A stretch of 64,000 bases of DNA from Pseudonocardia sp. CNS-004 (GCA_001942185.1 MKJV01000079.1:124001-188000); one strand, 5' to 3'. Numbered from the stretch's first letter, positions 1 through 10,310 are shown. Numbers and translations are program-made. The notes: generated by a model not told the origin, from the sequence alone.

Positions 1-1625
1 GGTCCGGCCCGACTCCCCCACATTCGCCGAGCTCGGCGTCCGGCCCGAGATCGTCAAGGCGCTGGCCGAGCCGGCATCGAACGCACGTTCGCGATCCAGG
101 AGCTCACGCTGCCGCTGGCCCTCGCCGGCGAGGACGTGATCGGCCAGGCCCGCACCGGCATGGGTAAGACCCTCGGCTTCGGCGTCCCGCTACTCCAGCG
201 CGTCGTTCCGCCGTCCGAGCAGCCCGCCGCCGGTGTCGACGGCGAGGCCGCCGACCGCACGAAGGACGTCCCGCAGGCGCTGGTCGTGGTGCCAACGCGC
301 GAGCTGTGCGTGCAGGTCGCCAAGGACATCGCCGACGCGGGCAAGCACCTCGGCGTCCGCGTCACCGCGATCTACGGCGGCCGTGCCTACGAGCCGCAGC
401 TCGCCGCCCTCCGCAAGGGCGTCGACGTCGTGGTCGGCACCCCCGGCCGGCTGCTCGACCTCGCCGAGCAGCGCCACCTGGTGCTGGGCCGCGTCAAGGC
501 ACTCGTGCTCGACGAGGCCGACGAGATGCTGGACCTGGGCTTCCTGCCCGACGTCGAGCGCATCATGCGGATGCTGCCGGACCAGCGGCACACGATGCTC
601 TTCTCGGCCACCATGCCGGGCCCGATCATCCAGCTGTCCCGCACGTTCCTGCACCGCCCCACGCACATCCGGGCGGAGGAGTCCGACCAGGGCTCGATCC
701 ACGAGCGCACCAAGCAGCTGGTCTACCGCGCCCACGCGATGGACAAGGTCGAGCTGCTCACCCGGGTGCTGCAGGCCGAGGACCGCGGCCTCACCATGAT
801 CTTCGCGCGGACGAAGCGCACGGTGCAGCGGGTGGCCGACGACCTCGCCGACCGCGGGTTCGCGGCCGCCGCCGTGCACGGCGACCTGGGGCAGGGCGCT
901 CGCGAGCAGGCGCTGCGCGCGTTCCGCTCCGGCAAGGTCGACGTACTGGTGGCCACCGACGTGGCGGCGCGCGGCATCGACGTCAGCGACGTCACCCACG
1001 TCGTCAACTACCAGTGCCCCGAGGACTCCAAGACCTACGTCCACCGGATCGGCCGCACCGGCCGCGCCGGCAAGGAGGGCGTGGCGGTCACGCTCGTCGA
1101 CTGGGACGAGATCCCGCGCTGGAAGCTCGTCAGCGACGATCTCAGCCTCGGCATCGACGAGCCGGTCGAGACGTACTCCACCTCGGATCACCTGTACGCC
1201 GAGCTCGGCATCCCCACCAGCGCCACCGGCAGGCTCCCGCGCTCGAAGCGCACCCGGCCGGGCCTGGAGGCCGAGTACCTCGACTCCGAGGGCGACAACG
1301 GTTCGAAGCGCCGGTCCGGCCGTTCGAAGCCGGGCGTCCGGCGCGCCGAGGACGAGGTCGTGGCGCCGCGGCGGCCGCGGCGTTCGCGGGTGCGCACCGC
1401 AGCCGCGGCGGTGTGATGCTCGACGGCGCCGAGGCCGGCACGGCTGACGACACGAACGGCGCCGACGCACCGGCTGCCGAGGTGTCCGCTCCGCAGACCG
1501 GCCCGGACGCGGGCCCGCGTGACGAGGGTGCTCGCCGCAGGCGCAGGCGCCGTGGTGGCACCCGCCGCCGCGAGGCCGCCGACGCCGGGGGCGAGACACA
1601 GGCGCCGGACGCGGCCGCCAGCTGA
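1..1625 (+). CDS. deaD: DEAD-box ATP-dependent RNA helicase (5' partial, frame-broken)
   Basis: RNA helicase that uses ATP to remodel RNA duplexes, as in ribosome assembly and mRNA turnover. Motifs appear in order: Q-motif region (FAELGV, then AIQELT), motif I ARTGMGKT, Ia PTREL, Ib TPGR, II DEAD at 511-522, III SAT, IV IFARTKR, V ATDVAARGID, VI HRIGRTGRAG. The start lies beyond the window edge. Two breaks are visible: near 81 one G is missing between ALAE and GIERTF, and near 1385 the literal frame stops at 1416 while the next frame carries a basic tail (RRRRRRGGTRRRE) ending at 1625. The basic tail is usual for actinobacterial family members. Family call is firm; the gene symbol follows the M. 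tuberculosis Rv1253 neighbourhood and is inferred. Confidence 0.88.
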
Positions 1626-1648
1626 GCACCGCACGCGGGGCGACCGGG

Positions 1649-2919
1649 TTGGCGCCCGTCATCCCTGATCGGCCGCGCCCACCGCGGGTGCGGCCGGAGC
1701 GCCGACGCCGCAGCGACCTGGTGGTCGCTGCGGCGCTCGTCGTGTTGCTGTTCGGCGTCACCGTCGTCCTCTGGGCCACGAGTGACGCCGCGGGCACGTC
1801 CTCCCGGCCCGCCGACGAGCCGATCGTGGCTCCGCCGGCCGCGACCGGCGTACCCGAGGGCGTCACCGAGGCGTGGCGGGCGCCAGCGGGGCCACCGCCC
1901 TGCCGGTGGTGGCGGGCCCTGCCGTCGTCACGGGCGACGGCGGCCGCGTCGTCGGCCGCGATGCGGTCACCGGTGAGGAACGCTGGAGCTATGAGCGGGA
2001 CCGGCCGCTGTGCACGGTCGCGGCCGGGTTCCCCCGCGCCGACGACGGCCGGGGCCGGGTCCTCGCGCTGTACGCGGAGGGCTCCGACTGGTGCACCGAG
2101 CTCACCGCCCTGCGCCCGGACACCGGCGCGCGGGCGGCCGCCAGCAACCCGGACGTGCGTCCGGGCACGCGGCTGGTGGCCTCCGAGTCGTCGGTGCTCG
2201 CCACCGGCGAGCGCTACCTCGAGGTCATGCGCAGCGACCTCGTCAAGACGCTCGAGTACGGCGACGTGCCCGTCCCGGTGCAGGTTGGCGAGCAGCCGCG
2301 GCCCGACTGCACGCACGCGTCCCACGCGCTCGGGTCCGGCAGGCTCGGCATCGTCGAGCGCTGCCCCGGCGAGGGGAGCGACCGGCTCACGTTGGCCGCC
2401 GCCGACGGGGACAACGGCGCGGAGGAACCGCAGGTCGACTTCTCGGTGCCGCTTCCCGGCACGGGCGCTGTGGTCGTCGCGGTGTCGGCGGAGCGGGTGG
2501 CCGTCGCGCTTCCCGGACCGTCGCGCCTGCTGGTGTACGACCACTCGGGCCGGCAGGTGGCCGAGTACCCGCTCGACGCGCCGGAGTCCGACCTGGCCGA
2601 CCCGCCGGGCGGGGTGGTGGCCACCACCACCCGCGACCACCGGGTCACCTGGTGGACGGGATCGCACACGGTCGCGCTGGACGGCGGCGAGCTCTCGCCG
2701 CTGTGGAACGCCCCCGACACGCTCGGCCCGGCCGTCGGCTACGCCGACGCCGTCCTGGTGCCGGTCGCAGGCGGGCTGCGGGTGCTCGATCCCGCGACCG
2801 GCGCCGAGCTGCGCACGATCGCGGTGGAACGCCCGCCGGGCCCGGTGCGGCTGGAGGCGCTGGGCGAGATGCTGCTGGAGCAGCGGGGCGGCGAACTGGT
2901 GGCGCTACGCCCCACGTGA
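1649..2919 (+). CDS. Membrane-anchored PQQ-like beta-propeller protein (frame-broken)
   Basis: Probable extracytoplasmic protein of unknown role. A basic N-terminus (RPERRRRSD) is followed by one membrane helix (LVVAAALVVLLFGVTVVLW, about residues 24-42). After it come repeated beta-propeller-like blades with signatures such as GRVVGRDAVTGEERW and LRVLDPATGAELR, the pattern of PQQ-binding-like/BamB-type repeats. The reading frame slips near 1880 (one base missing after TEAWRA), splitting it into an N-terminal piece and a piece starting at about 1873. The start chosen is TTG at 1649, 24 bases after the helicase; it is weakly supported. No substrate can be assigned. Confidence 0.65.
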
Positions 2920-2957
2920 TGCTCGCCCCGTCGGCCCGTTCGGGCGATCCTGGTGGG

Positions 2958-3760
2958 GTGAGCACCGCACCGCCCTTTCCCGCCACGGATGCCGGCCTGT
3001 TCCCGCCGGGCAGCGCCACCCGCCGCGTCATCGGCGACCCCGCTGCGCTCATCGGTGGTATCAGCGCGCTGTTCCTGCAGGCGCTGCACCCGCGGGCGAT
3101 GGCGGGGGTGGAGGAGCACTCGTCGTTCCCCGCGGACTTCTGGCCCCGGCTGCAGCGCACCGCGGGCTACGTCACCACGCTCGCGTTCGCCGACCTCGCC
3201 ACCGCGGAGGCGGCGGCCGCCAGGGTGCGGGCCATCCACAGCCGGGTGCGCGGGACCGACCCGGTCACGGGTCTGCCCTACGCGGCCGACGATCCCGACC
3301 TGCTGCGGTGGGTGCACGTGAGCGAGGTCAGCTCGTTCGCCTCCGCCGTGCGCCGGCTGGGGCTGATCGACGCCGCCGAGGAGGACCGGTTCCTGGCCGA
3401 GCAGGTGCGGGCCGGTGAGCTGCTCGGCGCCACCGGTCTGCCGGCCGACCGGGCCGCTGTGGAGGCCTACTTCACGCAGGTCCGGCCGGAGCTGGTGGCC
3501 AGCCCGGTGGCGCGGCGGGCCGCCGCCCGGTTGCTGCTCGCCCCGTTGCCGTGGCGGCTCGCGCTGCTGACGCCCGCGCGTCCCACGTGGACGTTCGTGG
3601 CCTCGGTCGCGGTCGGGCTCCTGCCCGGCTGGGCGAAGGAGCTCTACGGGTTCCCGCGGTCCCCGGCTCGGACGCCGCGACCACCGCGGGCCTCGCGACG
3701 CTGCGTGCGGCGCTCCTGACCTTCAGACGAGCCACTGGACGGCCAACACCCCCACGGTGA
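2958..3760 (+). CDS. MpaB/DUF2236-family oxygenase-like protein (frame-broken near the end)
   Basis: Member of the DUF2236 (oxygenase MpaB, latex-clearing-protein-like) family, thought to bind heme; cellular substrate unknown. Family hallmarks are QALHPRAMAG near residue 40 and WVHVSEVSSF near residue 117. The start is GTG at 2958. The literal frame runs to 3719, but one missing base near 3655 (after LYGFP) restores a more family-like ending (AVPGSDAATTAG) that stops at 3760, overlapping the end of the convergent small membrane gene. Total length about 265 residues, normal for the family. Confidence 0.75.
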
Positions 3761-3977
3761 GCGCCACGACGGCGAGCGCCGCCCGGGCCGCCGCCGGCCC
3801 ACGGGTGTGGTCGGCCCGGCGCTGGAGGAGCACCGCGGCCACCGCGGCGGCGCCGTGCCCGGCGATCGACACCACGCCCGGGCCGGGCATGTCGCGCTGC
3901 CCCGCCACGATCCCCGCGACGAGCAGCACCACTCCCAGTGCCACGAGGCGCCCGCGAGCACCCCGGAGAACTCGCAC
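3723..3977 (-). CDS. Small three-helix membrane protein, unknown function
   Basis: 84-residue hypothetical protein with three hydrophobic stretches (LVALGVVLLVAGIVAG, the AGHGAAAVAAVLL region, and ALAVVALTVGVLAVQWLV at the C-terminus). GTG at 3977 is the best start. It lies 28 bases after the RecB-like nuclease stop, on the same strand, and is probably cotranscribed. No recognised domain. Confidence 0.5.
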   Translation of the reverse strand: MRVLRGARGRLVALGVVLLVAGIVAGQRDMPGPGVVSIAGHGAAAVAAVLLQRRADHTRGPAAARAALAVVALTVGVLAVQWLV

Positions 3978-4005
3978 AGCAGCCGCAGCACCCGTGGCCG
4001 GCGGC

Positions 4006-4841
4006 TCAGGGCGCGAGGCCGGCCCACGGGACCTCCTCCGGTGCCGCTGCCCGGCCCTCCGGACAGTGCCGGCGCACGTCGCAGCTCCCGCAGCGCGGGC
4101 CGGGCCGCGGCGGGAACAGCGCGTCGGCAGGCCCGCCCGCCGCGAGCTCGTCGGACGCCGTGTCGAGCTCGGCCGCGCTGCTCTCCGCCCGCGTGACGTG
4201 CTCGCGGCGCGATGCCTCGTCGTGCCGCCAGGCCGCCACCGTGCCGCTCGGCAGGTGGTGCAGCTCCACCTGCGTGCAGCGGCGGCGCAGCGTGCGCTCG
4301 ACGGCCACGGCGTACAGCGCGAGAGCCTGCGACGATGCGGTGTCGGCGGGCGTCGGGGTGCGGCGTCCGGTCTTGTAGTCCACGACCACCAGCTCGGTGC
4401 CCCGCCGGTCGATCCGGTCCACCCGGCCTTCGGCGACGATCCGGTCGGTGGCCACCGACACCCACCGCTCCACCGCGACGGGCTCGGCGTCCGGATCGAG
4501 CTCGGCGACATAGTCGGCCATCCAGCCCCTGGCCCGCTCGCGGTACTCGGCGGCCTGGTCGGCGTCGCGGAAGCCCTCGCTGTTCCAGTACCGGTCGACG
4601 AGCCGGGCAGCGGCGCGCGGAGTGCGTTCGGCCTGCGGGAGGTCGAAGAAGGCCCGCAGCGCGAGGTGCACCACGGCACCGAGGGTGCTCCCCGCACGGG
4701 CGCCACCGCGGGCGGCCGCGGCCGGTCGAGGTAGGTCATGCGGAACCGGCGCGGGCAGTCGTCCCACGTGCCGAGCTTCGACGGCGTGACCCGCACCAGC
4801 CGGGTGGTGGCGAAGTCGAACCCGAGCTGCGCGCCGTCCAC
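4006..4841 (-). CDS. RecB-family PD-(D/E)XK exonuclease (frame-broken)
   Basis: Single-domain nuclease of the RecB/Cas4-like PDDEXK_1 family, probably in DNA repair. The N-terminus RVTPSKLGTWDDCPRRF carries the first Fe-S cysteine. The core has GRVDRID followed by VVDYKTG (the D-x-K part of the active site). The C-terminus has a CGSC...C cysteine set (CGSCDVRRHCPEG) typical of AddB-type 4Fe-4S nucleases. Near 4710 one base is missing, so the N-terminal 50 residues and the remainder lie in different frames. GTG at 4841 gives a family-like start (MDGAQLGFDF); GTG at 4865 is the alternative. Confidence 0.82.
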
Positions 4842-4874
4842 GCGAGCACGGTAGCCGCCGTCCACCGGGGGCCG

Positions 4875-5747
4875 TCAGCCGGTGAGGACCTCGACACCCG
4901 TCGTCACGTCGAGCAGCTCCTCGAGCGCTTCGGGGTGGGTGGTCTCGGCCGCGATCGGGGTGGTCTTGTTGGTGCCGTGGTAGTCGCTCGACCCGGTGGC
5001 GACGAGCGTGGTGCCGGCGACCAGCTTCCGCAGCAGGGCACGGTCCTCCGGGGCGTGGTCCGGGTGGTCGACCTCCACGCCCGCGAGCCCGGCCTCGGCC
5101 AGCTCGGCGATCATCGACGGCTCCACCACCCGCCCGCGCCTGCGCGCCAGCGGGTGCGCGAACACGGCGAACCCGCCTGCGGACCGCACCATGTCGATGG
5201 CCGTGCGCACCGGGGTGTCGGTCTTCGGCACGAAGTAGGGGCTGCCGTTGTAGAGGAGCGTGGCGAAGGCCTCGCTGACCGAGCCGACGACGCCGGCGGC
5301 GACCAGCGCCCGCGCCAGGTGGGGGCGGCCGGCGCTGGCCCCCTCGGGCAGTAACGAGAACACCGCGTCGGGGTCGACCGGGTACCCGTCGGCGGCCATC
5401 TTCTCGGTCATCCGGCGCAGCCGCTCGACGCGCTCGGCGCGCAGGCGCGCCTGCTCGGCCACGATCGCGGGGTGCTCCGGGTCGAACTGGTATCCGAGCA
5501 GGTGCACCGCGACGTCGCGGTCCCCCCGCCCGGTGGGGCTCACGCAGGAGAACTCCGCGCCACGCAGCAGTCGCATGCCCGCCGGGAGTGCGGCCGCGGC
5601 CTCCGCCCAGCCTGCGGTGGTGTCGTGGTCGGTGATCGCCAGCACGTCGACACCGGCCTCCGCGGCGACGGCGACGAGCTCGGCCGGGCGGTCGGTGCCG
5701 TCGGAGGCGGTGGAGTGGGTGTGCAGGTCGATGCGGGGGTGGGGCAC
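4875..5747 (-). CDS. PHP-domain phosphoesterase
   Basis: 290-residue metal-dependent phosphoesterase of the polymerase-and-histidinol-phosphatase superfamily. Metal ligands are evident: DLHTHSTASDGT at the N-terminus, ITDHD near residue 40, and GSSDYHG near the C-terminus. Related actinobacterial proteins hydrolyse nucleoside or ribose phosphates; the exact substrate cannot be told. GTG at 5747 is the start. Read literally the frame is joined to the upstream PH-domain gene because of a deletion in that gene, not because of a real fusion. Confidence 0.85.
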   Translation of the reverse strand: MPHPRIDLHTHSTASDGTDRPAELVAVAAEAGVDVLAITDHDTTAGWAEAAAALPAGMRLLRGAEFSCVSPTGRGDRDVAVHLLGYQFDPEHPAIVAEQARLRAERVERLRRMTEKMAADGYPVDPDAVFSLLPEGASAGRPHLARALVAAGVVGSVSEAFATLLYNGSPYFVPKTDTPVRTAIDMVRSAGGFAVFAHPLARRRGRVVEPSMIAELAEAGLAGVEVDHPDHAPEDRALLRKLVAGTTLVATGSSDYHGTNKTTPIAAETTHPEALEELLDVTTGVEVLTG

Positions 5748-5772
5748 GCTTGAGGCTAACCCGGGGTGCTCG

Positions 5773-6308
5773 TCAGCGGCGCCAGCGCGGCCGGGCGAGC
5801 ATCCCGGTGGCGCGCGTCTTGCCCTTCTCGCCGAACACGAGCTCGGACAGCGCTCGTAGATCTCCTCGGGACGAGGCAGGTAGTCGATGCGGTTGAGCGC
5901 CTGGATCTGGCCCGCCGACTCCACGACGATGGTGCCGTAGCCGAACATGCGGCCGCCGAGCGTGCGCTGGAAGGTGAGGTCGGTGACCTTGCCGAGCGGC
6001 ATCATCCCGACGTTGTGGGTGATGATGCCCTGGGCCAGCATCACCCGCTTGTCGGTGATGACGATGCGCTCGATCCACCACAGGATCGTGAGGATGGTGA
6101 ACCGCAGCACCGCCACCAGCGCCAGGTACCAGGCGAGGTTGTCGATCAGCACGCTGTCGGGCAACAGCCGCTCGCCGATCACGAGGGCCAGCAGGAAGAG
6201 GGCGGTGGAGCTGACGTGGTTCATCATCACCGCCCAGTGCTGCCGCACCCGGATGACCCTGCGCTCCGTGGGGAGGAGGTACTCGTCGATCTCGCGAGGG
6301 GCGAGCAC
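5773..6308 (-). CDS. Membrane protein with bacterial PH domain (bPH2/DUF304 type; frame-broken)
   Basis: About 178 residues. Two membrane helices (ALFLLALVIGERLL, then LAWYLALVAVLRFTILTILWW) precede a bacterial PH-like domain: ITDKRVMLAQGII, MPLGKVTDLTFQRTLGGR, GYGTIVVESAGQ. Role in envelope function is suspected for the family but unproven. One C is missing near 5855 (YER-LSELVFGEKG), which otherwise runs the frame into the next gene. Restored stop at 5773. GTG start at 6308. Confidence 0.78.
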
Positions 6309-6312
6309 CGGA

Positions 6313-6471
6313 CTAGACGAGCTGGGTGACGAAGCGGATGACGGACTCCGCGCCGTCCCGGAGCGTGGTGCCGATGTTCGACACTGACCCGGCCGCGTTG
6401 TCCGGCTGAGTGAAGACGAAGAACAGGAGAAGCGCGATCGCGAGCAACCCGACGATCTTCTTGACGTTCAC
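6313..6471 (-). CDS. Small single-helix membrane protein, unknown function
   Basis: 52-residue protein with one N-terminal helix (IVGLLAIALLLFFVFTQP) after a basic KK, then a polar tail. It ends four bases before the PH-domain gene starts, so the two are probably one operon. GTG at 6471 is preferred; an ATG at 6504 would add eleven residues. No domain recognised. Confidence 0.5.
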   Translation of the reverse strand: MNVKKIVGLLAIALLLFFVFTQPDNAAGSVSNIGTTLRDGAESVIRFVTQLV

Positions 6472-6564
6472 CACAACCACCGTTCTGGACTGGACGGAGA
6501 CCACTGCTCATGATTTGTACCGCACCGATCGTGTCCAGGGTATCCGGCGCGCGGGCCTCTATGC

Positions 6565-6972
6565 ATGCGGTTGATGACATTGGGTGAGGGGAGTGTCCCC
6601 TGTGTGGGGGGACTCGCGTTCGACGAAGAGGGGCGGCTCCTGCTGGTCCAGCGGGCCAACGAGCCTGGTCGCGGCCTGTGGTCGGTGCCGGGCGGCCGCG
6701 TCGAGCCCGGCGAGGACGACGCGGCGGCGCTCGTCCGCGAGATGGCGGAGGAGACCGGCCTCGTCGTCCTACCGGGTGATCTTGTCGGCCGGGTCCACCG
6801 GGGCGACTACGTCATCTCCGACTACCGCTGCCACGTGGTGGGCGGCGCGCTCCGCGCAGGCGACGACGCCCTCGACGCGCGCTGGTGCGACGCGGCCACG
6901 GTGCGCGCACTCCCGCTGGTGCCGTTGCTGCTGGACACGCTGCGGGAATGGGACGCCATGCCCCGCCGGTGA
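6565..6972 (+). CDS. Nudix hydrolase (MutT-like)
   Basis: 135-residue Nudix pyrophosphohydrolase. The Nudix box is intact: GRVEPGEDDAAALVREMAEE with TGL following, matching GX5EX7REUXEEXGU. The protein starts VPCVGGLAF and ends at a normal length. Substrate (nucleotide sanitising or other NDP-X) cannot be predicted. The start may be ATG at 6565 or a GTG a few codons later. Confidence 0.88.
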   Translation: MRLMTLGEGSVPCVGGLAFDEEGRLLLVQRANEPGRGLWSVPGGRVEPGEDDAAALVREMAEETGLVVLPGDLVGRVHRGDYVISDYRCHVVGGALRAGDDALDARWCDAATVRALPLVPLLLDTLREWDAMPRR

Positions 6973-6978
6973 GCACCG

Positions 6979-7551
6979 TCAGCAGTCGACGTCCGGGAAC
7001 GCGACGAACCGCACGAGGAGCCTGCGGGCGTCATCGGGCGGTGGGTCGGGGACAGCGGCGGCGTAGCGGTTGAAGAGCTCCATGTAGTCCGACCAGAACC
7101 CCAGGAGCTGGTCGCGCGTGAGGTGTAGCGCGCCGCGCGCGAACAGCAGCCCGTCGCCCCACTCGGCCAGCCCGTCGCGCTCCCGCTGGAACCGCGCGAA
7201 CGCCTCGAAGTCCTCGGCCACGCCCTGCCGCGCGAACTCGTCGAAGGTCGCGCGCATGTCGGCGCTCATCGCGCTGCGCGGGGGGAACCGGACGTCCTGG
7301 CGCCGGGCCCGCCACCAGCGCTCGCGGCCCTGTCCCCGCTCCGGCACGTCCTCGACGAAGCCGTGCTCGGCGAGCCGGCGCAGGTGGTAGCTGGTGGCTC
7401 CGGTGTTCTCGCCGAGCACGCGGGCGAGCGTGGTGGAGGTGGCCGGTCCGTCCCGGTCGAGCGTGCGCAGTATCCGGCGCCGCAGCGGGTGGGCGAGAGC
7501 CTTCAACGCGGCGGGATCGGTGAGCTCTCGGGGTTCTCGCTCGGGTGCCAT
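6979..7551 (-). CDS. ArsR-like winged-helix transcriptional regulator
   Basis: 190-residue DNA-binding regulator. The N-terminal winged helix (ALAHPLRRRILRTL, then TSYHLRRLAEHGFVED) belongs to the HTH_20/ArsR-like group that reads thin effectors; the C-terminal half is an alpha-helical ligand or dimer region. It faces away from the hydrolase gene across a 69-bp gap that holds an inverted repeat, so it probably controls itself and the hydrolase. Complete and unbroken. Confidence 0.82.
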   Translation of the reverse strand: MAPEREPRELTDPAALKALAHPLRRRILRTLDRDGPATSTTLARVLGENTGATSYHLRRLAEHGFVEDVPERGQGRERWWRARRQDVRFPPRSAMSADMRATFDEFARQGVAEDFEAFARFQRERDGLAEWGDGLLFARGALHLTRDQLLGFWSDYMELFNRYAAAVPDPPPDDARRLLVRFVAFPDVDC

Positions 7552-7578
7552 CCGGGCGCAGCCTAGCAGGCTTCCCTT

Positions 7579-7610
7579 TGCAGAGTCTTCTGTGCAAAAC
7601 TTTCTCTGCA
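7579..7610. promoter_or_regulatory. Inverted repeat, likely operator of the ArsR-like regulator
   Basis: TGCAGAG at 7579-7585 and CTCTGCA at 7604-7610 form a perfect 7-bp inverted repeat. It lies in the short intergenic gap between the divergent regulator and hydrolase genes, just before the AAGGAG ribosome site at 7612-7617. Position suggests repressor binding; this is inference. Confidence 0.45.
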
Positions 7611-7620
7611 GAAGGAGCTG

Positions 7621-9014
7621 ATGACCATGCTCGGAACCGCACTGGCCGCCGCAACCGTCGCCGTGGCCGCCGCCCTACCGGGTCCCCCGCCGCCGGAACC
7701 GCCGGACACCGCCGGGATCGTCCGCACCCAGCTCGCCGTCCCGACCCACGACGGGCTGGTCCTGCCCGCCACGCTGCACCTCCCGTCGGGCGCCGACCCC
7801 GCCTGCCCGGAATGGTGCTGGTGCACGGCTCCGGACCGGCCCCGCGGGAGCGGCTCCAGGCCGAGGCCGAGGCCTTCGCCCGGGCCGGTATCGCCACGCT
7901 CACCTACGACAAGCGCACCGTGGGCTACTCGCTGACCGAGCGCTCGTACCCGCGTCTTGCCGACGACGCGATCGCGGCAGCGGCGGTACTGCGGGGCCGT
8001 GCCGAGGTCGACCCGGACGAGGTCGGGCTCTGGGGCCTCAGCGAGGGCGGCTGGGTCGCACCGCTCGCCGCGTCCCGGGACCCGCGCACGGCGTTCCTCG
8101 TGGTCGTCGGCGCCAACGGCGTGCCGCCCCTGCGCCAGCAGTCCTGGGCGGACGCGAGCGCGTTCGAGCACGCCGGCGTGCGCGGGTCGCTGATCGACGC
8201 GGCGTCGCGCACGCTGTACCGCCTGCTCGCCGGAGCCGGCGTCTTCCCGGAGCCGTACCACGACCCCGGCCCTCCACTGCGCACGCTCACGCTGCCGGTG
8301 CTCGCGATCTGGGGCGCGGTGGACCGTGCGACGCCGCCCGTCGAGAGCGCCGCCGCCTACCAGCGGTTCCTCGACGAGGCCGACAACCCGCACTACACGC
8401 TGCACACCGTGCACGGCGCCCAGCACGCCCTGCGCACCAGCGCCACCGGCTACGACCAGGGGCCCGGGTTCGCGCCCGGCTACGTCGAGCTCGTCGGCTC
8501 GTGGGTCGCGGACGTGGCGGCGGGCCGCGCCCCTGCGACGTCGGTGACCGGACGCGGCGAGCAGCCGCGCCCGACGGCCGAGGTCCCCCCGCTCGCCTGG
8601 TACGAGTCGGTACCGGTGCAGGCCGGTGCTCTCGCCGTGATGCTGGTGGGCTTCGGCGGGCTCGGGCTCAGCGCTCTCGGGCGCCGGCTCCGCGGACGTC
8701 CGGCCCGGCCGGCGTCGGGGCCGGCCCGCGTGCTCGCGGGTGCGGGGCTCGTCGCCGTACCCGGCACCCTGCTCTACCTCCTGTGGATGTTGATGGCGAG
8801 GAGGGCGGCGCCGGAGCCGGGCCTCGTGATCGCGGGCCGGCCGCTGCCCTGGCTCGCCCTCCAGCTACTCGCGCTCGTCGCCGCCTGCGCAGCGGTGGCG
8901 CTCGCCGTGCGGATGGTGCGCCGGAGCGGCGACGGCCCGCGGGGCGCGCTGCTCGCCACTGCCGGGGCCGTGTTCGTCCCGTGGGCGGTCTACTGGGGTC
9001 TGCTCCTGCCCTGA
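7621..9014 (+). CDS. Alpha/beta hydrolase with C-terminal four-helix membrane domain (frame-broken)
   Basis: Serine hydrolase. An N-terminal hydrophobic stretch (ALAAATVAVAAAL) suggests export. The core has oxyanion motif VHGSG, nucleophile elbow GLSEGG, acid region WGAVDRATP and catalytic histidine in HGAQHAL. The last 140 residues carry four hydrophobic helices, from about VQAGALAVMLVGFGG to the end (PWAVYWGLLLP). One base is missing near 7810 (GADPA then PGMVLVHG). AAGGAG at 7612-7617 is only three bases from ATG 7621 but nine from ATG 7627, so the latter may be the true start. Substrate unknown. Confidence 0.78.
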
Positions 9015-9018
9015 GCGC

Positions 9019-10157
9019 TCACGCCGATCCCGGCGCAGCAGGTAGAGCGCGAGCGCCAGGCCCAGGACCGTGAGGAGCGCGCCTGCCAGTGGGATCGCCG
9101 CCGTCCCCTGCCCGGCGACGACCCGGCCTCCCAGCCAGCCTGCGAACGCGGCGGCCAGCTGGTAGCCGGAGGCGTTGACGGCGACGGCGAGCGTCGGGGC
9201 CGCGGTGGCGGTGGCCACCACCCGGGTCTGCATGCCCGGGATCACCGCGAAGGCCAGCACACCGATCGCGAACGTCAGCACTGCCGCGGCGGCGGCAGGC
9301 CGCCGACCAGCCAGAACAGCGCGAGCACTACGGCCAGCGCCGTGAGCAGTCCCGCGACCGACGCCAGCAGCGCGCGGTCGGCCAGCCGCCCGCCGATCAC
9401 GTTCCCGACGACGCGCCGGCGCCGTACACCAGCAGCAGGACGGGCACCGCGCCCGCCGCGAACCCGCTGACCTCGGTGAGCAGCGGCGCGATGTAGGTGA
9501 ACACGGTGGCGACACCGACATTGCCCAGCGCGGACAGCGCGATCGCGAGCTGCACGTCGCGGTCGGAGAGGACGCGCAGCTCTGCGAGGACCGAGCCGTT
9601 GGTCCCGGGTGCCGCCGGGACGTGGCGCAGCACGAGCGGCACCGCGGCGAGCGTGACCGCGGCGACCGCCACGAACGTCGCCCGCCATCCCAGCTGCTGA
9701 CCGATGACGGTGCCGATCGGGGTGCCGACCACGAGCCCGAGGTTCAGGCCGAGCGTCACGCGTGCCACGGACGACGCCTGTGCGCCCGGGGCGGCGACCG
9801 CGGCCGCGGTGGCGACGGCGACGGCGACGGCGAAGAACGTGGCCACCACCAGCCCGGAGACGAACCGCGTCGCCAGGAGCACCGCGTGGTTCGGCGCCGC
9901 GGCCGAGCCGAGGTTGCCGAGAACCGACACCACCACGAGCGCCATCACGAGCGGACGGCGCGGCACACGCGCCGTCACCACGGTGATCACCGGGCCCCCG
10001 ACGATCATCCCGAGGGCGTAGGCCGTGGTGAGCAGGCCCACCGCGGGGATCGACACGCCGAGCCTGCGGCGACGTCCGGCAGGATGCCTGCCACGACGAA
10101 CTCCCCCGTGGCGAGCCCGAACACCACGAGGAAGAGGGCGAAGACGGGCGATGACAC
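9019..10157 (-). CDS. MFS transporter, DHA1-type drug or metabolite exporter (frame-broken)
   Basis: Twelve-helix major-facilitator exporter. N-terminus SSPVFALFLVVFGLATGEFV is typical of the AraJ/CmlA-like DHA1 group; GWRATFVAVAAVTL and later helices follow. Four breaks are needed to read through: near 10065, 9410, 9290 and 9025. Each is cured by one added base, and the last restores a stop at 9019 just clear of the convergent hydrolase. GTG start at 10157. It is divergent from an HxlR regulator, the usual arrangement for an inducible exporter. Confidence 0.75.
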
Positions 10158-10248
10158 GACGGTCCCTTCCTTCCGGAGAATTCCATCGGTCCGGAATCGC
10201 GCACGTGACCCGGCACTACCCGGTGGAATACGAACGAATGGATCGTCG

Positions 10249-10264
10249 TTCTCTAATACGAGAA
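10249..10264. promoter_or_regulatory. Palindrome, likely HxlR operator
   Basis: TTCTC and GAGAA flank TAATAC in the 153-bp gap between the divergent MFS and HxlR genes. It sits in the most AT-rich part of the gap, 47 bases before the HxlR start, as expected for an autoregulated operator and promoter. Inference from position and symmetry. Confidence 0.4.
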
Positions 10265-10310
10265 GAACAAGTACACACATTCGAGTAACCACTTACCGAA
10301 AGGTGCGCGC

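Noticed and set aside
136..180. Methionine in helicase motif I (ARTGMGKT)
   Set aside because: This is common in actinobacterial DEAD-box proteins and is not a defect.
190..2667. Very long open frame on the minus strand (825 codons)
   Set aside because: It is antisense to the helicase and propeller genes. Composition (Arg/Ala/Gly-rich, no domain) is that of a shadow frame in high-GC DNA.
4875..6308. PH-domain/PHP fusion protein
   Set aside because: The join arises from one missing C near 5855. Restoring it gives a separate PH-domain stop at 5773 and a normal PHP start at 5747.
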